This document shows, piece by piece, positions 1 through 6,915 of a stretch of DNA of 64,000 nucleotides. The notes beneath the pieces are model-generated. The model searched no databases, was not told the origin of the DNA, and saw only the letters and a program-made list of their open reading frames with translations. The stretch is from Streptomyces pyxinicus (GTDB lineage Bacteria; Actinomycetota; Actinomycetes; Streptomycetales; Streptomycetaceae): positions 62,001 to 126,000 of the forward strand of contig NZ_JANUGP010000023.1 of assembly GCF_024753135.1 (NCBI RefSeq), read 5' to 3'. Both the position numbers and the translations under genes were made by a program. Numbering within the stretch: the first letter of the stretch is position 1; every line of letters starts with the position of its first letter.

Positions 1-495
1 CTGCCGCTCGTGCACGGCGACGACGTCTGCCGCCGGATCGTCGAGCTGGGCATGCCCACGCGCGTGCTCATGCTCACCGCCTCCGGCGACGTCAGCGACC
101 GCGTCGAGGGCCTGGAGATCGGCGCCGACGACTATCTGCCCAAGCCCTTCGCCTTCAGCGAGCTGATCGCGCGCGTGCGCGCCCTCGGCCGCCGCACGAG
201 CGTGCCCCTGCCGCCCGTCCTGGAGCGGGCCGGCATCAAGCTCGACCCGAACCGCCGCGAGGTCTTCCGCGACGGCAAGGAGGTGCAGCTCGCGCCCAAG
301 GAGTTCGCGGTGCTGGAGGTGCTGATGCGCAGCGAGGGCACGGTGGTCTCCGCCGAGCAGCTCCTGGAGAAGGCATGGGACGAGAACACCGACCCCTTCA
401 CCAACGTCGTGCGGGTGACGGTCATGACGCTGCGCCGCAAGCTCGGCGAGCCGCCCGTGATCGTCACGGTCCCCGGCTCGGGCTACCGGATCTGA
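1..495 (+). CDS. cutR: OmpR-type response regulator, CutR-like (5' end cut by window edge)
   Basis: The reading frame is open from base 1, so the N-terminus and probably the phospho-acceptor Asp lie outside the window. What remains is the end of a receiver domain, with the conserved Lys-Pro pair in ADDYLPKPFAFSEL, then a winged-helix DNA-binding domain ending VTVPGSGYRI, as in OmpR/PhoB regulators. The sensor-kinase gene follows after 6 nt, so the two form an operon. The CutR name rests on this pairing and on the DUF4193/DUF3093/dut neighbourhood downstream, which I recall from the Streptomyces cutRS region; it is not a sequence search. Its targets cannot be read from the sequence. Confidence 0.8.
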   Translation: MPLVHGDDVCRRIVELGMPTRVLMLTASGDVSDRVEGLEIGADDYLPKPFAFSELIARVRALGRRTSVPLPPVLERAGIKLDPNRREVFRDGKEVQLAPKEFAVLEVLMRSEGTVVSAEQLLEKAWDENTDPFTNVVRVTVMTLRRKLGEPPVIVTVPGSGYRI

Positions 496-501
496 TCCGC
501 C

Positions 502-1752
502 GTGGCAGCGACACCCGCGCCGCCCCAGGCGCCACCGAAGCCGACCTGGGACCCCAGGAAACCGCAGGCCCCCTACCCGTGGCTGCGCCCCACCATCCGC
601 ATACGCCTCACCCTGCTCTACGGCGGCATGTTCCTGATCGCCGGCATCCTGCTGCTGTCGATCATCTACCTGCTGGCCGCGCAGGCGATCAACACCGGCA
701 ACCAGCCGCTGTTCAAGATCGTCAACTTCGAGAAGCTCCAGGTCTCCAGCCCGAGCTGCCCCGCGATCAACACCACCAGCCTCCCGCTGTCGGACTTCAA
801 CGACGCGATCGCCCACTGTGTGGACCAGCAGCGCCAGGGAGCCCTGGACAACCTGCTCAGCCGCTCGCTGCTGGCCCTGCTGGGCCTCGCCGTGATCGCC
901 TTCGCGTTCGGTTACGCGATGGCCGGCCGGGTGCTGTCCCCGCTCGGCCGGATCACCCGTACCGCCCGCGCGGTGGCCGGGTCCGACCTGTCCCGCCGGA
1001 TCGAGCTGGACGGCCCGGACGACGAGCTGAAGGAACTGGCCGACACCTTCGACGAGATGCTGGAGCGCCTCCAGCGGGCCTTCACCGCCCAGCAGCGCTT
1101 CGTCGGCAACGCCTCGCACGAGCTGCGCACGCCGCTGGCGATCAACCGCACGCTGCTGGAGGTGCACCTGTCCGACCCGAACGCGCCGGTCGAGCTGCAG
1201 CAGCTCGGCAAGACGCTGCTGGCGACCAACGAGCGCAGTGAACAGCTGGTCGAGGGGTTGCTGCTGCTCGCCCGCAGTGACAACCAGATCGTCGAGCGCA
1301 AACCGGTCGACCTGGCCGAGGTCGCCACCCAGGCGATCGACCAGGTGCACGCCGAGGCGGAGGCCAAGGGCGTGCGGATCGCCGGCGGCGAGCGCAAGCC
1401 CGTGGTGGTCCAGGGCAACGGCGTGCTGCTGGAGCGGATCGCGCTGAACCTCGTGCAGAACGCGGTGCGGTACAACGTGGCCGAGCAGGGCTGGGTGGAG
1501 GTGGCCACCGAGGCCGAGCACGGGCAGGCGGTGCTCACCGTCACCAACACCGGTCCGGTGGTGCCGGCGTACGAGATCGACAACCTCTTCGAGCCCTTCA
1601 GACGGCTCCGGACGGAGCGCACGGGCAGTGACAAGGGTGTCGGCCTCGGCCTTTCCATCGTGCGGTCGGTGGCCCGTGCGCACGGCGGGCACATCGTGGC
1701 GCAGCCGCGCGAGGGCGGCGGGCTGGTGATGCGTGTCACCCTCCCGCTGTGA
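502..1752 (+). CDS. cutS: Sensor histidine kinase, CutS-like
   Basis: A membrane sensor kinase of 416 residues starting at GTG. It has TM1 at about residues 37-60, an extracytoplasmic loop of about 60 residues, TM2 at about 120-140, a HAMP linker, a HisKA box NASHELRTPLA (phospho-acceptor His206) and an HATPase domain with NLVQNAVRYN and GVGLGLSIV. The loop holds two cysteines, Cys86 and Cys106. I recall that CutS proteins have conserved extracellular cysteines linked to envelope redox or disulfide stress; here I only see the pair. It should phosphorylate the response regulator encoded 6 nt upstream. The kinase call is very secure, the CutS name less so. Confidence 0.88.
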   Translation: MAATPAPPQAPPKPTWDPRKPQAPYPWLRPTIRIRLTLLYGGMFLIAGILLLSIIYLLAAQAINTGNQPLFKIVNFEKLQVSSPSCPAINTTSLPLSDFNDAIAHCVDQQRQGALDNLLSRSLLALLGLAVIAFAFGYAMAGRVLSPLGRITRTARAVAGSDLSRRIELDGPDDELKELADTFDEMLERLQRAFTAQQRFVGNASHELRTPLAINRTLLEVHLSDPNAPVELQQLGKTLLATNERSEQLVEGLLLLARSDNQIVERKPVDLAEVATQAIDQVHAEAEAKGVRIAGGERKPVVVQGNGVLLERIALNLVQNAVRYNVAEQGWVEVATEAEHGQAVLTVTNTGPVVPAYEIDNLFEPFRRLRTERTGSDKGVGLGLSIVRSVARAHGGHIVAQPREGGGLVMRVTLPL

Positions 1753-2145
1753 CCGGGAGGGACACACGCGGAGAATGTTCGCTTGACGCGGAATTTTCCG
1801 ACACCTGGACGGGGTTCTGTCTGTGTGATCGATCACATGGACGGATTTCCGGCCATGCACTCTCCGTGATCATGAAGTGTGGTGGAAAGCCGGGAAAGTC
1901 CGGGTTTTCGACCCTCCTGATCACGGGAAGTACACGGTGAGGCGCCTTTGAGGTGCGGCATTCGGACCGTGTACGGTCCTCACCGCCATCCAAGCCGATC
2001 AACCTCGGGAGGTCGGTTTGGGTGTCGATTGAGTAACAGACCTTGATGTGAGGCAAAATCTCCGCCTCAGGTCGGGCACAAGTCCGGCCTCTCACGCGTT
2101 ACGTGCGCTGGAGACACCGCAGACACCCAGAGGGGGAGAGCGAAT
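1753..2145 (+). other. Intergenic region between cutS and the DUF4193 gene
   Basis: About 390 bases with no supported gene. The region is less GC-rich than its neighbours and should carry the promoter of the DUF4193 gene, which has a strong AGGGGGAGAG ribosome site. A palindrome is annotated separately. Confidence 0.6.
1824..1837. promoter_or_regulatory. Perfect 14-bp palindrome, Crp-like GTG(N6)CAC
   Basis: TGTGATCGATCACA is a perfect inverted repeat. It contains GTG-N6-CAC, the motif I recall for Streptomyces Crp. It lies about 320 nt upstream of the DUF4193 start and 70 nt after cutS. A function as an operator is inferred. Confidence 0.4.
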
Positions 2146-2442
2146 ATGGCAACCGATTACGACACTCCACGCAAGACCGACGACGACGTCGACTCGGACA
2201 GCCTCGAAGAACTGAAGGCTCGCCGGAACGACAAGTCCACCTCGGCGGTGGACGTCGACGAGTTCGAGGCCGCAGAGGGCCTGGAACTGCCCGGCGCCGA
2301 CCTGTCCAACGAGGAACTGGCAGTCCGTGTGCTGCCCAAGCAGCAGGACGAGTTCACCTGCATGAGCTGCTTCCTGGTGCACCACCGCAGCCAGCTGGCC
2401 CGCGAGAAGAACGGTCAGCCGATCTGCCGCGACTGCGACTGA
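2146..2442 (+). CDS. DUF4193 family small acidic zinc-binding protein
   Basis: A 98-residue acidic protein whose C-terminus has two cysteine pairs, CMSC and CRDC, separated by about 20 residues, a likely zinc site. This layout and length fit the actinobacterial DUF4193 family; no activity is established for it that I can name. The ATG at 2146 follows a strong purine-rich ribosome site. The next gene starts 13 nt downstream and may be co-transcribed. Confidence 0.85.
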   Translation: MATDYDTPRKTDDDVDSDSLEELKARRNDKSTSAVDVDEFEAAEGLELPGADLSNEELAVRVLPKQQDEFTCMSCFLVHHRSQLAREKNGQPICRDCD

Positions 2443-2455
2443 GGACGGGTCGGCC

Positions 2456-3370
2456 ATGTCTGGCTCGACTCCTCCGCGGAAGCGCCGCTTCTCCTTGCGG
2501 AAAGCGGACCACGGGCCGTCCGACGGCTCGCACGGCGCACGTGACGACGAGCGGGGCTCATCCACAGCGGGAGCCTCGCTCGAACCGGCGCCGGACCGGA
2601 CTGACCTTCCGGAGCCGGCGCCGCATCCCGCGCCCGTCGCACGGCGACGGGCCGCGGTGATGCGTGACCGAACCCGGGAGATGGCCCGGGAAGGGGCCCG
2701 TAAGGGCCACAGCCGCGCTCGCGCGGGCCTGGCGTACCTCGCGGACCGCGTCATCGAGATCGCCCCGCGTGTCCCCGTACGCGACCTCGCGACCCTGCGC
2801 AGGCAGTTCCCCGGGCTCGGACCCGAGGAACTCGCCGACAAACTGGTGGCGGGCGCGGCGGCCGGGACCTCGACGATCGGGGCCGGGATCGGTGCGGCGG
2901 CGATGCTGCCGGTGCCGCCCGCCATGCCGACCGAGCTGGCCGCCGAGATCACCGGGGTCGCCGCGATCGAGCTGAAGCTCATCGCCGAACTGCACGAGGT
3001 CTACGGCGCCCGTCCGCCCGGGAACCTCCGCACCCGCAGCACCGCGTACCTGTCCTCCTGGTCGGGGGAGCGCGGCATCGACGTGATGAAGCCGTCGACG
3101 TACGACACGGCCCTCGGCGGCCGGATGAAACGCGAGCTGCGCCAGCAGATCATGAAGCGCATGGTCCGCGACCTGCCCAACCTGATGCCGTTCATGGTCG
3201 GGGCGGCGGTCGGAGCGGTCATGAACCGCCGGGACACCAGAAGACTCGCCGCCCGCATCCGGGCCGACCTGCGCAAGACCCAGGTGCCCTGGGACGAACT
3301 GCCCGAGCTGCCGCCCCTGGACGAGCCCGAGAAGCCGCTCCGCATGCGCGAGCTGCCCGGAGACCAGTAG
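2456..3370 (+). CDS. Conserved hypothetical protein, EcsC-like helical region
   Basis: A 304-residue protein starting at ATG 2456. The first ~75 residues are charged and look disordered. The rest has Gly/Ala-rich hydrophobic segments (TIGAGIGAAAMLPVPPAMPT and MPFMVGAAVGAVMNRRDT) flanking an IELKLIAELHEVYG block. This resembles the EcsC-like arrangement as I remember it, and peripheral membrane association is plausible. No catalytic motif is seen. It sits 13 nt after the DUF4193 gene and converges with the DUF3093 gene. The function is unknown. Confidence 0.7.
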   Translation: MSGSTPPRKRRFSLRKADHGPSDGSHGARDDERGSSTAGASLEPAPDRTDLPEPAPHPAPVARRRAAVMRDRTREMAREGARKGHSRARAGLAYLADRVIEIAPRVPVRDLATLRRQFPGLGPEELADKLVAGAAAGTSTIGAGIGAAAMLPVPPAMPTELAAEITGVAAIELKLIAELHEVYGARPPGNLRTRSTAYLSSWSGERGIDVMKPSTYDTALGGRMKRELRQQIMKRMVRDLPNLMPFMVGAAVGAVMNRRDTRRLAARIRADLRKTQVPWDELPELPPLDEPEKPLRMRELPGDQ

Positions 3371-3394
3371 GAAACCCTCAATGCCCGGGGCCGC

Positions 3395-3868
3395 CTACGC
3401 GTCCTGGGTGTTCGCCTTCCCGGCCGCCTCGATGGCCGCGGCCAGCCGCTCCGGCTCGCGCGTCGACAGGTACAGGTAGGGCGTCGGGTCCGCCGGGTCG
3501 GTGACCTCCACCCGCAGCGCCCGCGGGATGTAGGCGCGCAGCAGCATGAAGGCGCGGGTGTCGGCCTTGTACGTGCGCCAGGCGCGCGCCTCCTCCGGGT
3601 CCAGCACCTCCGACGCCCCCAGCGCGGACACCGGGATCTTCGCCTCGCCCGCGATCAGCGCGTCCCCCACGATCCGGATGCGCGGTGAGCCGTAGGCGCT
3701 GGCCATGACCGCGGCGACGGCCGTGCCGCCGACGAGACCGCCCAGCAGCGGCAGCGTCCCGAAGGGCAGCAGGATCAGGGCGAACGAGACGCCCACGAGG
3801 AAACTGATCAGCCACCACGAGCGGGGGGCGGTGAGGCGTTCTTCGTACGGGGCGGCGGAGAGCTGCAT
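3395..3868 (-). CDS. DUF3093 domain membrane protein
   Basis: A 157-residue protein with two adjacent transmembrane segments at about residues 17-60 (WWLISFLVGVSFALILLPFG, then a Gly/Ala-rich helix), followed by a soluble domain with RIRIVGDALIAGEAKIPVSA and PYLYLSTREPERLAAAIEA. This is the usual form of DUF3093. The ATG at 3868 gives the normal family start; longer forms would run into the divergent thioesterase gene. It is divergent from that gene with 66 nt between and ends 24 nt from the convergent upstream gene. The molecular role is unknown. Confidence 0.8.
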   Translation of the reverse strand: MQLSAAPYEERLTAPRSWWLISFLVGVSFALILLPFGTLPLLGGLVGGTAVAAVMASAYGSPRIRIVGDALIAGEAKIPVSALGASEVLDPEEARAWRTYKADTRAFMLLRAYIPRALRVEVTDPADPTPYLYLSTREPERLAAAIEAAGKANTQDA

Positions 3869-3934
3869 GGAGCCAAGCTTGGCACGGGAACGCGCGCCGA
3901 CCGGAGCCGGGGCGGCCGGGTAAGGTCTGCGCCT

Positions 3935-4519
3935 GTGAGTGGTAGTTCCGCAGCTCTTCAGCCCCCGGCCGACGCCGTGAAACCGGTACGGCACCCCGAC
4001 GCGCCCGCACCCGGGGAACTCCTCGGTGCCCACTACGAACACTGTTTCGGTTGTGGCCCCGGCCAGCCCCACGGACTGCACCTGGAGGCCCGGGCCGGCG
4101 AGGGCGTCTCGCTGACCGCCGAGTTCACCGTGCGGCCCGCCCACCAAGGCGCCCCCGGCCTCGCCCACGGCGGAGTGCTGGCCAGCGCCCTGGACGAGAC
4201 GCTGGGCTCGCTGAACTGGCTGCTGCGCACTATCGCCGTCACCGGCCGGCTGGAGACCGACTTCGCGCGGCCCGTGCCGGTCGGGACCACGCTGCATCTG
4301 GCGGCCGAGGTCACCGCGGTGGCCGGCCGCAAGATCTACTCCACGGCCACCGGGCGCCTCGGCGGCCCCGAGGGCCCGGTCGCCGTCCGCGCCGACGCCC
4401 TGTTCATCGAGGTCAAGGTCGACCACTTCGTCGACCACGGCCGCCAGGAGGAGATCCGGGCCGCCATGAACGACCCGGACCAGGTCCGGCGCGCCCGCGC
4501 CTTCGAGGTGAACCCGTGA
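3935..4519 (+). CDS. PaaI-type hotdog thioesterase
   Basis: A 194-residue single hotdog domain. HCFGCGPGQPHGLHL near residue 35 and GLAHGGVLASALDETLG (residues ~75-90) are the PaaI/YbaW-type signature; the HGG followed by Asp/Glu on the long helix is the usual catalytic arrangement for acyl-CoA hydrolysis. The start is GTG at 3935. The stop overlaps the GTG start of dut (GTGA), so the two are probably translationally coupled, although no metabolic link is obvious. The substrate cannot be predicted. Confidence 0.82.
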   Translation: MSGSSAALQPPADAVKPVRHPDAPAPGELLGAHYEHCFGCGPGQPHGLHLEARAGEGVSLTAEFTVRPAHQGAPGLAHGGVLASALDETLGSLNWLLRTIAVTGRLETDFARPVPVGTTLHLAAEVTAVAGRKIYSTATGRLGGPEGPVAVRADALFIEVKVDHFVDHGRQEEIRAAMNDPDQVRRARAFEVNP

Positions 4520-4560
4520 ACCATGACCCCGTGAACCACGACCCCGTGACCCGTGACCCC
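4516..4560 (+). repeat. Three tandem 15-bp units at the dut start
   Basis: GTGAACCATGACCCC, GTGAACCACGACCCC and GTGACCCGTGACCCC follow each other in frame. Each unit offers a GTG start, so the dUTPase N-terminus may vary by five-residue steps. Confidence 0.8.
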
Positions 4561-5097
4561 CTGCCCGTCCTGCTCCGGCGCGTCGACCCGGACGTACCGC
4601 TTCCGGCGTACGAGCACCCCGGGGACGCCGGCGCCGATCTGCGCACCACCGAGGTGTGCGAACTGGCGCCGGGCGAGCGCGCCGTGCTGCCCACCGGAGT
4701 GTCCATCGCGCTCCCGGAGGGGTACGCGGCCTTCGTGCACCCGCGTTCCGGTCTCGCCGCCCGCTGCGGTGTGGCCCTCGTGAATGCCCCCGGGACGGTT
4801 GACGCCGGGTACCGTGGGGAGATCAAGGTGATCGTGGTGAACCTCGACCCGCGCGAGTCCGTGCGGTTCGAGCGCTTCGACCGGATTGCCCAACTGGTCG
4901 TCCAGCAGGTCGAGCGGGTCCGCTTCCGGGAGGTGGCGGAGCTTCCCGACTCGGCGCGGGCCGAAGGGGGCTTCGGGTCCACCGGTGGCCATGCCGCGGT
5001 GGGCGACGAGAGCGGCGCAAGCGGCCGGATCGCCGACGGCGGTCCGGCGGGTGGGAATCGATACGCTTCGGTCGTATCCGACCGGGAAGGACAGTGA
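4516..5097 (+). CDS. dut: Deoxyuridine 5'-triphosphate nucleotidohydrolase (dUTPase)
   Basis: Hydrolyses dUTP to dUMP and pyrophosphate, keeping uracil out of DNA and supplying dTMP synthesis. All five motifs of the trimeric dUTPase family are present: AGADLRT, PRSGLA, NAPGTVDAGYRGEIKV, RFDRIAQLV and ARAEGGFGSTG. A tail of about 30 residues follows motif V. The start is ambiguous: the 5' end consists of three 15-bp near-repeats, each opening with an in-frame GTG (4516, 4531, 4546). GTG 4516 overlaps the preceding stop and is preferred for coupling. Motif spacing is unaffected by the choice. Confidence 0.95.
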   Translation: MNHDPVNHDPVTRDPLPVLLRRVDPDVPLPAYEHPGDAGADLRTTEVCELAPGERAVLPTGVSIALPEGYAAFVHPRSGLAARCGVALVNAPGTVDAGYRGEIKVIVVNLDPRESVRFERFDRIAQLVVQQVERVRFREVAELPDSARAEGGFGSTGGHAAVGDESGASGRIADGGPAGGNRYASVVSDREGQ

Positions 5098-5098
5098 C

Positions 5099-5869
5099 GT
5101 GTTCGGACGTCGCAACAAGAAGGGTGCCGCCGAGGACGCGGCCGGCGAGGCCGAGCAGGTCGTCGACAGCGTCGACACCGAGGCGCCCGAGACGGACGAG
5201 GAAGTGGCCGAGCGCGAGCGCGTCCGGCTGGAGCCCGGGCCCCGGCCCGACGGCCCCTGGGACGACAGCGAGGTGCGCGACCCGGGCGAGGGCCGCGTGG
5301 ACCTCGGCGGGCTGTTCATCCCGGGTGTCGACGGCATGGAGCTGCGGGTCGAGGTGGCCGGTGACGCGATCGTCGCCGCGACCGTCGTCCTGCGGGACAG
5401 CGCCATCCAGCTCCAGGGTTTCGCCGCGCCCAAGCGCGAGGGCATCTGGGGCGAGGTCCGCGAGGAGATCGCGGCCGGCATCACCCAGCAGGGCGGCATC
5501 ATCGACGAGGTCGAGGGCCCCCTGGGCTGGGAGCTGCGCGCCCAGGTCCCGGTGCAGCTGCCCGACGGCACCGGCGGCTTCCAGGTCGTGCGGTTCGTCG
5601 GTGTGGACGGCCCGCGCTGGTTCCTGCGCGGCGTGATCTCCGGCCAGGGTGCCGTGCAGCCGCAGGCCGCCGGCCTGCTGGAGCAGATCTTCCGTGACAC
5701 GGTCGTGGTCCGCGGCGAGGGCCCGATGGCGCCCCGCGACCCGATCGTCCTGAAGCTGCCCAACGACGCCCAGATGGTGCCGGAAGGCGTCCAGCAGGAG
5801 GAGTCCTCGCGCTTCTCCGGCGGCATGGGTCAGCTCCAGCGCGGTCCGGAGATCACCGAGGTCCGCTGA
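5099..5869 (+). CDS. DUF3710 domain protein
   Basis: A 256-residue soluble protein beginning at GTG 5099, one base after the dut stop. The first ~60 residues are acidic and low-complexity. The remaining domain (RVDLGGLFIPGVDGMELRVE, then GIWGEVREEIAAGI, and a WFLRGVISGQGA block) matches the actinobacterial DUF3710 family as I know it. It commonly neighbours dut in Streptomyces, and here the near-overlap and the terminator after it suggest one transcript from the thioesterase through this gene. The biochemical role is unknown. Confidence 0.82.
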   Translation: MFGRRNKKGAAEDAAGEAEQVVDSVDTEAPETDEEVAERERVRLEPGPRPDGPWDDSEVRDPGEGRVDLGGLFIPGVDGMELRVEVAGDAIVAATVVLRDSAIQLQGFAAPKREGIWGEVREEIAAGITQQGGIIDEVEGPLGWELRAQVPVQLPDGTGGFQVVRFVGVDGPRWFLRGVISGQGAVQPQAAGLLEQIFRDTVVVRGEGPMAPRDPIVLKLPNDAQMVPEGVQQEESSRFSGGMGQLQRGPEITEVR

Positions 5870-5885
5870 CACCGCACAGCCGACG

Positions 5886-5917
5886 AAAGGGCCGCACCCC
5901 TCGGGGTGCGGCCCTTT
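5886..5917 (+). terminator. Rho-independent-like hairpin after the DUF3710 gene
   Basis: A near-perfect 15-bp stem, AAAGGGCCGCACCCC pairing with GGGGTGCGGCCCTTT around a tiny loop, 16 nt after the stop codon. Confidence 0.85.
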
Positions 5918-5924
5918 CGCATGC

Positions 5925-6785
5925 GTGACCTCTAGACGTGTCCATGGTCCGTACCTACCGTCTCCGGCGGCCCACTCCGCCCCCGCCTCCTTCGTCCACC
6001 CCGGCGTCACCGTCTCCCGGAGCCGGCTGGACTTCGCCCGGGACAAGGTGCTGGCCGGCGCCCAGCCCTGGAAGAGCGCCTGGGACCGGATGACGGCGAG
6101 CGAGTACGCCGACCTGAACCGCACGCCCAAGCCCCGGGCCACCGTGGAGTGCGGCTCCTACTCCGACCCCAACCACGGCTGCACCGGCGAGCGCGAGGAC
6201 GCGATCGCCGCCTACACCGACGCCGTCGCCTGGTACGTCACCAAGGACGCGCGCTACGCCCAGAAGGCCATCCAGCTCATGGACGCCTGGTCGGCCACCA
6301 TCACCGGCCACACCAACAGCAACGCGCCCCTCCAGACCGGCTGGGCGGGCTCCTCCTGGCCCAAGGCAGCCGAGATCATCACGTACACGTACACCGGCGG
6401 CTGGGCGAACCAGAACCGCTTCGCCACCATGCTCCGGAACGTCTACCCGCCGGTGGTGATCAAGGGCTCCCACTCCAACGGGAACTGGGCTGTCCGGATC
6501 CAGGGCCAGGACCTGTACGGCACCGACGTCGGCGAACGCCTGCGGCAGGCGCTCGGCTTCCAGGCGAGGTACCAGCGCGGCGAGACCGTGCCGGGCCGGC
6601 TGTGCGGCGGCTCCCTCACCCTCGGCCTCGGCCCCGTCACCGAGGTCGGCTACAACGCCCTGCACTACCGGCTCGGCACCGCCATGACCGACACCGAGGC
6701 GCTGACCCTCCAGCAGCGCCCGGCCGGCGGCGACAACCTCTTCGTGGCCTGGGAGACCCTCACCCACGGCGACAACCCCGACTGA
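5925..6785 (+). pseudogene. Alginate lyase-family protein, decayed (no signal peptide, internal deletion)
   Basis: The frame encodes blocks of the secreted alginate_lyase family: YTDAVAWYVTKDARYAQKAI, HTNSNAPLQTGWAGSSWPKA and the tail LLCGGSLTLGLGP-like region with YNALHYRLG and NLFVAWETLTHG. Two things are wrong. The open frame begins at a GTG 8 nt after a terminator, with no secretion signal and no ribosome site. SNGNW is joined directly to RIQGQDLYG, where full-length relatives, as I remember them, carry roughly 80-100 more residues between these blocks. I therefore call it a remnant with the 5' end and a central, in-frame segment deleted. Confidence 0.65.
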
Positions 6786-6915
6786 GCGGCGGCGGACCGG
6801 GTCATCAGGGATGCGTCAAAGTTGCCCGCGAGGCGCCCCCGTGTCCCTTTCGCCGTGATCGCTGCCCGTAGGGTCGACGCTGCGCAGGCAGGAGTCACGG
6901 GAAGACAATGGGGCC

